Shown here one piece after another: positions 5,997 to 13,771 of a DNA stretch of 64,000 bases. The position numbers and the translations under genes were made by a program. The notes beneath the pieces are model-generated. The model saw only the letters and a list, made by a program, of their open reading frames with translations. It did no database searches and was not told where the DNA came from. The DNA lies in the NCBI GenBank assembly GCA_041671305.1, contig JBAZBX010000001.1:62001-126000 (forward strand), given 5' to 3'. Numbering within the stretch: position 1 is the first letter of the stretch; each line of letters begins with the position of its first letter. Source of the stretch: CAIPBY01 sp041671305. Lineage in GTDB: Bacteria > Patescibacteriota > Patescibacteriia > 2-01-FULL-39-33.

Positions 5997-7271
5997 CTAA
6001 ATCCAAGGTTTTTCCTGCCTGACCAATAATTCTTTCGCTCTAAGAGGCTCAGCCATAATTTCTTTGACCACTTTTTCCATTCTAGCGCCTTGTGAACCTT
6101 TAATTAAAATATAATCGCCCTGCCTGATTCTCTTTTGGACAAATTTTCCCGCTTCCAAATTTTTGGAAAAAGAAAATACTTTGTCTTTTGGCATTTTCAG
6201 CCTGATAGCCTCACCAGCAATTATTCTCGCCCTTTCTCCGACAGTTATGAGATAATCAACCTCTGACATCGCCAAAGCCTTGGCCACTTTTTTGTGCCCT
6301 TCCTCGGTAAATTCTCCCAGTTCCAACATATCACCCAAAACCACATACTTCTCATGCTTTGTTTTGATTTTACCTAGAGCATTTATAGCACCAATCATGG
6401 ATTCAGGGCTGGCATTATAACTGTCGTCAATAATAATTGTACCTTTAATTCCGTTTACAATATTCATCCTGCCCTTGGGCGCGGAAAAATGCATTAAATT
6501 TTGAGCTATATCCACCAAATTCATTTTGTATATCAATCCTATGGCTGAAGCAGCCAAAGCGGAATAAATCAAATGCTCACCCAAAATATGAGGCAAAAGT
6601 ATGGGCACCGTACTGCCCTCATAAGAAAGCTTGAAACTTAAACCCCGGGTATCTCCCTCATTGCCCTGTGAAATATTAACTTCCTGGGCAGTTACATCCG
6701 CTCCTTGATCAAAACCATAAGTCATAATCCTGCCTTTGACATATTTATCCATGCCAGCAACATACTCATTATCCGCATTGAGCACTCCCCAACCATTTTT
6801 GTCCAGATGAGAAAGCAAAACTGCTTTTTCTTTGGCAATTTTTTCTATGGATTTGAAATGTTCCAAATGGACAGTGCTGACATTAGTCACTACTCCAATT
6901 TTGCATGGCGCCAACTCCGTGAGATATTTCATATCACCAGGATGGTCAACAGCCATTTCCAAAATTAATATTTTGGGATAATTTGGATTTTTGACAATAA
7001 TTAATCCGATGGCTTTGATAAATACTCCTAGCCAGCTAAGTGGCGAACGACCGCCTGAATTAGCGCCGATGATGGAAAGAGGCAAGCCGATTTCATTATT
7101 ATAATTTTTAATATTCCTGCGAACGTTAAAATTGGAGCTAAGTACCGCGTAAATTGCTTCTTTGGTGGAAGTCTTGCCCACACTTCCTGTCACGCCAATA
7201 ATATCCGGCTGATATTTTTTCAAGACGGATTTAGCAAAAGTTTTTAATATTTTTTGTATTAACTTTCTCAT
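5997..7271 (-). CDS. murF: UDP-MurNAc-tripeptide:D-Ala-D-Ala ligase
   Basis: Adds D-Ala-D-Ala to UDP-MurNAc-tripeptide, the last cytoplasmic step of peptidoglycan precursor synthesis. The 424-residue protein has the Mur-ligase P-loop GVTGSVGKTST at residues 26-36, the EMAVDHPGDM region typical of MurF, a central HLEHF motif and the C-terminal IDDSYNASP and KGSQGARME segments. The N-terminal UDP-substrate domain is almost absent, the P-loop starting at residue 26 where E. coli MurF has about 100 residues before it. The gene lies 9 bp after ftsI and ends the mraZ-rsmH-ftsL-ftsI-murF series. MurF is favoured over MurE by the DxxxNASP motif and context. Confidence 0.92.
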   Translation of the reverse strand: MRKLIQKILKTFAKSVLKKYQPDIIGVTGSVGKTSTKEAIYAVLSSNFNVRRNIKNYNNEIGLPLSIIGANSGGRSPLSWLGVFIKAIGLIIVKNPNYPKILILEMAVDHPGDMKYLTELAPCKIGVVTNVSTVHLEHFKSIEKIAKEKAVLLSHLDKNGWGVLNADNEYVAGMDKYVKGRIMTYGFDQGADVTAQEVNISQGNEGDTRGLSFKLSYEGSTVPILLPHILGEHLIYSALAASAIGLIYKMNLVDIAQNLMHFSAPKGRMNIVNGIKGTIIIDDSYNASPESMIGAINALGKIKTKHEKYVVLGDMLELGEFTEEGHKKVAKALAMSEVDYLITVGERARIIAGEAIRLKMPKDKVFSFSKNLEAGKFVQKRIRQGDYILIKGSQGARMEKVVKEIMAEPLRAKELLVRQEKPWI

Positions 7272-7280
7272 TTTTAATTA

Positions 7281-9185
7281 TTACTTTTTGAGAGCCGGAT
7301 CGTCTGCGCGATCATAGGGCACATTATAATACTGAAGAATGAACTTTCCCACATTGGCAAATACTGGAGCAGCCGAATATTCTCCTGTCTTTCCATATTG
7401 AGGCTCTTTTATCACAACGAACATAACAAATTTAGGATTAGTAAAAGGAGCATAACCGATAAATGAAGCATTAACCACACTATCAGGCATATATCCTCCG
7501 CCATTTTTTGGCACTTGAGCAGTACCAGTTTTACCAGCCACATGATATCCAGGAATCTGAGCTGTTTTGGCATGGCCATTTTCCGTAACACTAACCATCA
7601 TACCAGACAACATCATAGCGGTTTTAGAAGATACCACTTGCTTTAAAACTTTTGGCTGGGTTGAGGAAACCACTTCTTTGCCGGAAAGTATTTGGGATAC
7701 AATATATGGATGCATAAGTTTTCCACCGTTAGCAATAGCACCTACTGCTGTAATCATTTGAAGGGGCGTAACCGTAATGCCTTGCCCGAAAGTAGCGGTA
7801 GCGGCGTTTATCTCTCCGCGCAAATTTAAATTGGAAATATCTCCAGGCATTTCTTTGTCTAATTCAATTCCTGTCTTCACTCCAAAGCCGAAATTTTTGA
7901 CGTAATTGACAAAAACTTTCTGCGTGGCTTGTTGCATGGCATAGATGACTCCGGTATTAATGGAAGTTTCCAAAACCTGAGTCATGGTTTGAAGTCCATA
8001 TGATTTATCATTATAATTCCCTATTTTATACTTACCATAATCCACCACTCCCGTATCCACATAAGTCGTATCCGGTTTAACTTTGCCAACGTCCAAAGCG
8101 GCGGCCATGGTTATCGGTTTAAACACCGATCCCGGCTCATAAGCTTCAAAAATGGCAGGATTATTATATACAGAGATATTGTCTACCTGATTGTACTTAT
8201 CGGGACTATAATCGGGATAAGAGCACATGGCCAAAATCGCGCCGGTTTTAGGATCCATAACGATGGCGGAACCGCCCTTGGCTTTTTGTCCCTGAACCAT
8301 CAGATAAAGCTCTTGGCAAGTTTTGAATTGTATAGCTCGATCTATAGTCAAAACCAAATCCTGTCCATCTGTTTTTTCTTTGATGGAATTATTACCGACC
8401 GCCACGATATTGCCCCAAGCATCCCGCTCAGAATGGATTTCTCCCATAGTTCCGGAAAGGATTGAATCAAAGTAACTCTCTAGTCCGTATTTTCCCTTTC
8501 GACTATCCCCTGAAAAACCCCAAAATCCGAATATGTGCCCGCCCATTCCCTGCTCAGGATAAAATCTCCAATCTTCTTCTTTGAATTCTAAGCCTTTTAT
8601 GTTTAGGGCTTTTATCGCCTCTACCTGTTTATCAGAAAGTTTGGATCTAATCGGCGCGTATAATTTATTGGGCTGCGAGAGAATGCCGGTAAGCCGAACT
8701 AATTCTTTGCTTTTTTGCTCTTGAAACCACTGTTCTTGCTGAGTCTTGTTATTTTTCTGCATCAGATCATCTACGGTACTAGATGAGCTGGTAACGGCAA
8801 TTATCGGGGATAAATTTTCATATTTTATTCCATCCGACAAACCCAGAATTCCAAATAATTTATCCGCCGTGCTACTAGCGTCTTCTACACTTACCGGCAC
8901 AGCGTAAAGCATATTTAATTTCTGATTTGTTACCAAGGGGAAAAGCGTCTTGCCGGTAATTGTGCTTTCAGAGACATAGATAGATCCTCGTTCTGGAAAA
9001 AGTTTTTGATACAAATCATGCTGACCTGCCGCCAAAGCCGAATAAAATCCGCCACGGATGATTTGTAAAGTAAAAAGCCGCGCCACAATACACAAAGAAA
9101 AAATAATAAAAAAAACAGCCAACACTGTTATTCTTTTTTTCTCGCTATATTGTTTCTTTTTTAAGAGTGAAGAGCGCCAATCCAT
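7281..9185 (-). CDS. ftsI: division-type penicillin-binding protein (FtsI/PBP2B family transpeptidase)
   Basis: DD-transpeptidase that cross-links peptidoglycan, anchored in the cytoplasmic membrane with the catalytic domain outside. A single N-terminal membrane helix covers about residues 19-42. The dimerisation domain follows, then the transpeptidase domain with S353-VF-K356, S408-I-N410 and K552-T-G554, all intact. Length (634) suits class B PBPs; there are no C-terminal PASTA domains. It lies between the ftsL-like gene and murF, the classical dcw order, pointing to septal synthesis with FtsW (32638-33786). Confidence 0.94.
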   Translation of the reverse strand: MDWRSSLLKKKQYSEKKRITVLAVFFIIFSLCIVARLFTLQIIRGGFYSALAAGQHDLYQKLFPERGSIYVSESTITGKTLFPLVTNQKLNMLYAVPVSVEDASSTADKLFGILGLSDGIKYENLSPIIAVTSSSSTVDDLMQKNNKTQQEQWFQEQKSKELVRLTGILSQPNKLYAPIRSKLSDKQVEAIKALNIKGLEFKEEDWRFYPEQGMGGHIFGFWGFSGDSRKGKYGLESYFDSILSGTMGEIHSERDAWGNIVAVGNNSIKEKTDGQDLVLTIDRAIQFKTCQELYLMVQGQKAKGGSAIVMDPKTGAILAMCSYPDYSPDKYNQVDNISVYNNPAIFEAYEPGSVFKPITMAAALDVGKVKPDTTYVDTGVVDYGKYKIGNYNDKSYGLQTMTQVLETSINTGVIYAMQQATQKVFVNYVKNFGFGVKTGIELDKEMPGDISNLNLRGEINAATATFGQGITVTPLQMITAVGAIANGGKLMHPYIVSQILSGKEVVSSTQPKVLKQVVSSKTAMMLSGMMVSVTENGHAKTAQIPGYHVAGKTGTAQVPKNGGGYMPDSVVNASFIGYAPFTNPKFVMFVVIKEPQYGKTGEYSAAPVFANVGKFILQYYNVPYDRADDPALKK

Positions 9186-9221
9186 AGTTTTTTAATTATC
9201 ATCGCAATGACTCTTTTTGCT

Positions 9222-9593
9222 CTATTTCATGGCTACGATAGATCCAACTGGTGATATAACCTCAACTCTGGAAATAGGCACTAAATCTGATTTGGAAGCC
9301 CCGTTTACTATATTAGCCATTGACTGTAATTGAATATAATTCAAATTAAGTTTGGTACTTACTTCCTGCAAGTCGGATAACTGCCTTTGCAAATCATTGA
9401 CTTGATATCCTTTGGTGGCTGTAATATTAGTCTGCATCAGATATGCCACTCCGACTAAAACCGTTATAACTACCACGAGCGAGGTGCCTTTCATGCCACA
9501 GAGAAAACAAGCGGCCAAAGATCCAAATCCTTTTTTCGGATTCAATTCAGGAAAATGATGATTAGATTTTTCGTGCTTCCAAAACCTTCCCAT
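9222..9593 (-). CDS. ftsL: FtsL-like division protein
   Basis: Small bitopic membrane protein expected to scaffold FtsI/FtsW at the septum. The 123 residues comprise a basic cytoplasmic tail, one membrane helix (about residues 37-54), then a heptad-rich coiled coil (about 65-95: NDLQRQLSDLQEVSTKL). Sequence similarity to FtsL is always weak; the call depends on topology and its place between rsmH and ftsI. A short conserved-looking C-terminal segment (VISPVGSIVAMK) follows the coil. It could be called DivIC-like. Confidence 0.75.
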   Translation of the reverse strand: MGRFWKHEKSNHHFPELNPKKGFGSLAACFLCGMKGTSLVVVITVLVGVAYLMQTNITATKGYQVNDLQRQLSDLQEVSTKLNLNYIQLQSMANIVNGASKSDLVPISRVEVISPVGSIVAMK

Positions 9594-9605
9594 ATATGAT
9601 TATGA

Positions 9606-10511
9606 TTAGTTAAAAGTTTTCTCAATGACTCGCAGTTTTGCGCTTCTGCTACGCGGATTCTCCTGGCTTTCTTGCTCCGTAGCGACTATCGGCTTCTTGG
9701 TGATAATTTTTATTCTTGGCTTATCCTGCTTGGATTCGTCTCTGAAATAATTCTTGATTATCCTATCTTCTCCTGAATGGAAAGAAATTACCGCCAATCT
9801 TCCTCCGGACTTAAGTAATTCTATGGCTTGAGGAAGTACCGTATGGATATTGCCGAATTCATCATTAACCGCAATACGCAACGCCTGAAATACTTTGGTG
9901 GCGGGCGATTTTTTGGATTTAGCACGGTAATGCCTGCCATAAACGCCTTCAACTAGTTGCACCAAAGCCTCTACCGTCTCTATTTTATTTCCTGCCTCTC
10001 TTTCCGCAACGATCTTCTTGGCTATAGGCCAAGCTAGAGGCTCCTCTCCGTATTCCTTAAATATTCTGAATAATTCTTTTTGATTGTATGATTGCAAAAT
10101 CTCCGCTGCCGTCATCTGATCAGATGAGGCATTATATCTCATGTCAAGAGTTCCGCTATCTTGGAAACTAAATCCCCGACTCCTTGCGCCGAGCTGATCT
10201 GATGATAGCCCAAGGTCAAGTAGAACACCGTCAATTTTGCCAATTCGCTTATCATCGCTTAATTTTTTATAAATATTTTTTAAATTCCGATAATTATCAT
10301 TTACCAGAATTAAATTTTTATTACTACTGGTCTGAATGACACTGGGATCCAAATCAATTCCGATAAGCTTGCCATCAGGTTTTATGCGCTCCAAAATTTC
10401 CAATGAATGACCACCGCCTCCAAAAGTACAATCTATAAAATTCTGTCCAGGCTGAGGGTCTAAATACTGCAATACCTCCTGCAAGAGCACTGGCTCATGG
10501 ATCGTGGCCAT
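9606..10511 (-). CDS. rsmH: 16S rRNA (cytosine-1402-N4) methyltransferase
   Basis: SAM-dependent methylation of C1402 in the 16S rRNA decoding centre. At 301 residues it has the expected size. It shows the N-terminal HEPVLLQEVL, SAM motif I FIDCTFGGGGHS (about residues 24-35), GVLLDLGLSSDQL, RGFSF, the KTxxxVFQALRIAVN segment (ATKVFQALRIAVN) and AVISFHSGEDR. It starts 19 bp after mraZ and ends 12 bp before ftsL, as in most dcw clusters. Confidence 0.97.
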   Translation of the reverse strand: MATIHEPVLLQEVLQYLDPQPGQNFIDCTFGGGGHSLEILERIKPDGKLIGIDLDPSVIQTSSNKNLILVNDNYRNLKNIYKKLSDDKRIGKIDGVLLDLGLSSDQLGARSRGFSFQDSGTLDMRYNASSDQMTAAEILQSYNQKELFRIFKEYGEEPLAWPIAKKIVAEREAGNKIETVEALVQLVEGVYGRHYRAKSKKSPATKVFQALRIAVNDEFGNIHTVLPQAIELLKSGGRLAVISFHSGEDRIIKNYFRDESKQDKPRIKIITKKPIVATEQESQENPRSRSAKLRVIEKTFN

Positions 10512-10530
10512 ATCTATATAAAATTATATT

Positions 10531-10959
10531 TTAGGTACCCAGACTACTGAGAGCTTCAGCAATATTATTATAATTTTTTTCACTCTCTTCCTTGTAATTA
10601 TTCCATCTGTCTTCATCCCAGATTTCCAATCTATTATATAATCCAGCGATAATAACATTCTTACTGATACCGGCAAACCTTCTCAAATATTCAGGCAAAA
10701 TAATTCTTCCCTGTTTATCAAACTCCACTTCCATCGCTCCGGCAAGTATTGCCCTGGAAAAAGCGCGATTATCTGACTTGTCTATAGATAGAGAAGCTAT
10801 TTTGGTAGCCATTTTATCCCATTCTTTTTGTGGATAAAGAAAAAGACAATTATCCAAGCCCTTAGTTACAACTGCCTTTTTTAATTCAGACCTAAATTTC
10901 GCAGGAACTGCAACCCGCCCCTTATTATCCAAGCTATGAGTGTACTGGCCTATAAACAT
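10531..10959 (-). CDS. mraZ: transcriptional regulator MraZ
   Basis: DNA-binding regulator of the division/cell-wall cluster, with two tandem AbrB-like swapped-hairpin domains. The 142 residues show both signatures: FxGxYxHSLDxKGRVxxPxKFR near the N-terminus (FIGQYTHSLDNKGRVAVP) and the second copy around MEVEFDKQGRIILPEYLR (about residues 76-93). It is the first gene of its operon. The promoter carries a series of TGGTG repeats, the expected binding sites, implying autoregulation. Confidence 0.96.
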   Translation of the reverse strand: MFIGQYTHSLDNKGRVAVPAKFRSELKKAVVTKGLDNCLFLYPQKEWDKMATKIASLSIDKSDNRAFSRAILAGAMEVEFDKQGRIILPEYLRRFAGISKNVIIAGLYNRLEIWDEDRWNNYKEESEKNYNNIAEALSSLGT

Positions 10960-10981
10960 GTTTTTTGTTGTTTGTGAAATT

Positions 10982-11034
10982 CACCACTTTTCACCATTTG
11001 TATTCATTATACACCACCAACACACCACCGTCAA
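10982..11034 (-). promoter_or_regulatory. mraZ operon promoter with MraZ-type repeats
   Basis: Minus-strand TTGACG (11029-11034), 17 bp, TATAAT (11006-11011). TGGTG occurs at complement 11023-11027, 11012-11016, 10992-10996 and 10982-10986, roughly one helical turn apart (11, 20 and 10 bp). Two copies lie in the promoter spacer and two just downstream of the -10. MraZ is known to bind short TGG-containing direct repeats with about 10-bp periodicity near its own promoter, so autorepression is inferred. Confidence 0.7.
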
Positions 11035-11069
11035 ACATTATTCTGCATAAATTCTACATAATTATGTAA

Positions 11070-11100
11070 TTAAAAATGCCCGAAAATCGGGCATTTTTAT
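11070..11100. terminator. bidirectional terminator
   Basis: AAATGCCCG-aaaat-CGGGCATTT with A/T runs on both sides. It lies beyond the 11150-11287 small gene (minus strand) and upstream of the mraZ promoter, insulating the two. Confidence 0.8.
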
Positions 11101-11149
11101 TAATCCAAATAAACTAAGTGGAAAACGTGGGGATAATTTTAATTTTTCT

Positions 11150-11287
11150 CTACTTAAATAATCCCATCAGTACAGCAGAAGAAATAATTATCAACATGTA
11201 CACCGTCAAAATAATTACACTAATTCCGGAAGAGATGGTGACCTTGGTTTTGGTTTGAGTTTCAGTTTGAAGTTTTGGTTTTTGCAT
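11150..11287 (-). CDS. 45-residue single-pass membrane protein
   Basis: Family not recognised. The frame runs from ATG (11285-11287) to TAG (11150-11152), 8 bp after the tsaB stop. The first 15 residues are polar (MQKPKLQTETQTKTK), followed by one clear hydrophobic helix (about residues 17-43: SSGISVIILTVYMLIII and onward). It ends with a Lys. Close spacing to tsaB and the terminator just downstream support a real last gene of the operon. The predicted topology is a short polar tail plus one helix; function unknown. Confidence 0.6.
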   Translation of the reverse strand: MQKPKLQTETQTKTKVTISSGISVIILTVYMLIIISSAVLMGLFK

Positions 11288-11295
11288 ATTGTAAT

Positions 11296-11694
11296 TTAAG
11301 TTATATTTGGTTCTCTATCATAGAATGGCAAAACAATACTTCCCTTTTTAACTTTTTTAATTTTAATCAATAGCTTACTAATTAAATCATCATTATTTTC
11401 AAATTCATCCTTTCTAATTCCAGCAACCGGGACTTTCCAGGCATAGCCAAGCGTATTGGCCACCACTACTCCAATTCTGACCGATGTAAATCCACCCGGT
11501 CCAGAAACAACGCCAATCCCCTTCAATTGAGAAAATTTTATCTTCTGCGTGGTTATAATTTTCTCAATACCAACGAGTAATTTCTCCGATTGCTTTCGCT
11601 CACCGATAATTTTCTTGTGCCAAAAATTAACCTTGTCTTTGACAAGAAATATTTCAATGCCCTTATCGTCTGTGGTATTAATTATTAAATACAT
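11296..11694 (-). CDS. tsaB: short TsaB, tRNA threonylcarbamoyladenosine biosynthesis
   Basis: Partner of TsaD in making t6A at position 37 of ANN-decoding tRNAs. At 132 residues it is far shorter than the usual 220-230, keeping the N-terminal ASKHA subdomain. It has YLIINTTDD at the start and the diagnostic VVSGPGGFTSVRIGVVVANTLG (about residues 62-83), followed by VPVAGI. The C-terminal half is missing. The gene starts 3 bp after the L,D-transpeptidase stop. Truncated TsaB proteins may be normal in this lineage; loss of function is the alternative. Confidence 0.8.
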   Translation of the reverse strand: MYLIINTTDDKGIEIFLVKDKVNFWHKKIIGERKQSEKLLVGIEKIITTQKIKFSQLKGIGVVSGPGGFTSVRIGVVVANTLGYAWKVPVAGIRKDEFENNDDLISKLLIKIKKVKKGSIVLPFYDREPNIT

Positions 11695-11697
11695 AAA

Positions 11698-13071
11698 TTA
11701 ATATATTATAACCTTTGTCCCAATATCAACCCAATCATAAATCAACTTAGCCTGCGCCGTCAACATATTTACGCAACCATGGCTCATCACATGCCCAAAA
11801 TTACTGTGCCAATAAGTTCCATGAATTGTATACGCTCCCTTAAACGACGCTACCCAAGGCACATTGGGCAAATTATAATCCGTTCCAACCATATTTACTT
11901 TTGGCCTTTTTTTGAATATAGAGAATAATCCTTTTGGCGTCGGTTTACTGGCTAACCCAGAAGAAATCAAAAATGTATCTAATTTTCTCCCATCTTGCCA
12001 ATATGTCAATTTCTGATTTTTTAAATCAACATCAATAAATTTGTAATCACCGCTTCTATAGCTATCAAAAGTTCTCTCCGGTAAAGTCACGATTTCATTT
12101 TTTCCGTCACCGTCTATATCGCCCACTGCATTTTTTATTCCACCCAGATAGTTATCCAACTCATACGGCTTAAATTCTTTCAATAAAGTCCCCTTGGTGT
12201 CAAAAACTCTTACTACGGCAAAGCCATGGAAACTGGGACTAACTACGATTTCCGAATTTCCATCACCATTTAAATCTCCGCCGGAAACATTTATTCCTCC
12301 ATTATATTTATCATCAAAGGCCGCAAACCTCCCTGTCTCTGCCAAATCAGAATTCAAAATTAGCACTTCTGGCTTATTGCCATAACCCGGAGAAATCAAA
12401 ATAGCTTCTTTACTGCCGAAAAGAGGTAATTTTCCCAAGTTCACCCCTCCCGCATTACCAAAATCCAATTTTTTATTTTTTAATATCTTTCCTTGCGTGT
12501 CATAGACAGCAATCTGAGCCGGCTGATTGAGGTTTGAACCGGTTACTATTTCAGACTTATTGTCGCCATTTAAATCAACAACCAAGACCTTGATCCCGCT
12601 TCGGCCATTATTATCGCCGGAGAAAAAATTAAAGAAATTATTTCCATCGCCATAAAATCCTCGCACCTGAGGTCCGCCTCTATATCCCGCTCCGGTCGCA
12701 ATCTCAGATTTCCCGTCCCCATCTATATCTCCAGCAGAAATAAAGACTCCGCCTTTAAAAGACTCCGCATAAGCCATAAACTCTCCCATCTTCTGACCAT
12801 TGTCTGACCATATTTCTACCCTGGGAGAATTTCCACTGCCCGTAGAAACAATAATTTCCTCCTTGCCGTCATTATCAATATCGCCCAGACTCAGATCAGT
12901 ATTTCCCAGATAAATATTGCCACCCAATACTTCAAAACTTGTTTTCAACTTTCCCTCAGAATCAAATATCTTTATTTGTGGAGAAATAACATTGCCAGCC
13001 TTGGTTATAGCAGGAAATATTATTAAGCCCAGCACTATCATTAAAAATGATACAAAAAATATTTTTTTCAT
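11698..13071 (-). CDS. secreted FG-GAP repeat protein with C-terminal L,D-transpeptidase domain
   Basis: Predicted cell-surface enzyme making 3-3 cross-links or attaching proteins to peptidoglycan. Residues 1-25 are a signal peptide or anchor. From about 40 to 335 there are five or more FG-GAP/VCBS-type repeats with calcium-binding loops (DIDNDGKEE, DIDGDGKSE, DLNGDNKSE, DLNGDGNSE, DIDGDGKNE), likely a beta-propeller. The C-terminus (about 340-457) is a YkuD domain with H417 in IHGTYWH and the catalytic SHGCVN, C433. YkuD domains are more often paired with LysM or PG-binding modules. The GHL15-like protein at 41393 carries similar repeats. It overlaps the upstream winged-helix gene by 4 bp. 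Confidence 0.88.
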   Translation of the reverse strand: MKKIFFVSFLMIVLGLIIFPAITKAGNVISPQIKIFDSEGKLKTSFEVLGGNIYLGNTDLSLGDIDNDGKEEIIVSTGSGNSPRVEIWSDNGQKMGEFMAYAESFKGGVFISAGDIDGDGKSEIATGAGYRGGPQVRGFYGDGNNFFNFFSGDNNGRSGIKVLVVDLNGDNKSEIVTGSNLNQPAQIAVYDTQGKILKNKKLDFGNAGGVNLGKLPLFGSKEAILISPGYGNKPEVLILNSDLAETGRFAAFDDKYNGGINVSGGDLNGDGNSEIVVSPSFHGFAVVRVFDTKGTLLKEFKPYELDNYLGGIKNAVGDIDGDGKNEIVTLPERTFDSYRSGDYKFIDVDLKNQKLTYWQDGRKLDTFLISSGLASKPTPKGLFSIFKKRPKVNMVGTDYNLPNVPWVASFKGAYTIHGTYWHSNFGHVMSHGCVNMLTAQAKLIYDWVDIGTKVIIY

Positions 13072-13670
13072 CGCTGAGTTTTTAATTTATCAACAAGAAT
13101 CAAATTCTTGTGCTCAAGCAGGTCATAAAGGAACTTATCAGTCAGACCTCTTCTATACAAGAAATCAGCCTTGGTTAAAATAGTATAGTTGATAGATCGT
13201 CCTAATTCTTTCTCAAATCCGCGAATAATCTTCTGAAAATTAGCTTTTTTAACATTTCCGACCACAAGTACATCTGCCGGAGCATCTTCCCAGCCCACAA
13301 ACACACCAGAGAGAAGGAAAAAATAGATATCGCCCATCTTATCCACTTTCTGAAGCAATGACTGATCCATAATCAAATTAGACTTAACCAAAAGCGACCG
13401 TAATTCATCTACAAAGATAAAATTTCTATTGAGTTTATAGTATTTTTTATTGTCTTTTAACTCTTTCTCCACCTCCTTTTCAAAATCTTCCTTGGTAGAA
13501 GCTTCAATAATGCCAATACTTTCCAAATTATTGAGTTCCCTGCGTACTGAATTTAAATGGAGATCCAAATTCCTGGCCATTTCCCTGACAAAATAAAATT
13601 TTTCTGGATTATTAATAAAAAGCCGAAGCAATAACACTCTGGCCTTTGATCCAAAAATTTGTTCAAGCAT
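13068..13670 (-). CDS. winged-helix protein with nucleotidyltransferase-like C-terminal domain
   Basis: Likely DNA-binding regulator. Residues 1-60 form a winged helix of ArsR/MarR type (ARVLLLRLFINNPEKFYFVREMA, then LNSVRRELNNLESIGII). After a charged linker, residues about 110-195 (GVFVGWEDAPADVLVVGNV to the C-terminus) resemble a degenerate nucleotidyltransferase fold as found in MNT-type proteins; the GS..D active-site signature is not intact. It is first in a minus-strand operon with the L,D-transpeptidase, tsaB and the small membrane protein, and divergent from the 13772 gene. Its DNA target is unknown; the shared promoter region is a natural candidate. Confidence 0.65.
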   Translation of the reverse strand: MLEQIFGSKARVLLLRLFINNPEKFYFVREMARNLDLHLNSVRRELNNLESIGIIEASTKEDFEKEVEKELKDNKKYYKLNRNFIFVDELRSLLVKSNLIMDQSLLQKVDKMGDIYFFLLSGVFVGWEDAPADVLVVGNVKKANFQKIIRGFEKELGRSINYTILTKADFLYRRGLTDKFLYDLLEHKNLILVDKLKTQR

Positions 13671-13706
13671 AATATGTGTTTGTGCCTTAGTTAAATTGGC
13701 GCGATT

Positions 13707-13735
13707 TTGTGTTTGTGATACTTTTATTGTATAAT
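13707..13735 (+). promoter_or_regulatory. promoter for the 13772 gene
   Basis: TTGTGT (13707-13712), 17 bp, TATAAT (13730-13735), 36 bp before the ATG. The interval is shared with the divergent winged-helix gene. Confidence 0.5.
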
Positions 13736-13771
13736 AATATAATTAAACTGTAAAGAAAAAGACTGCCCCAA

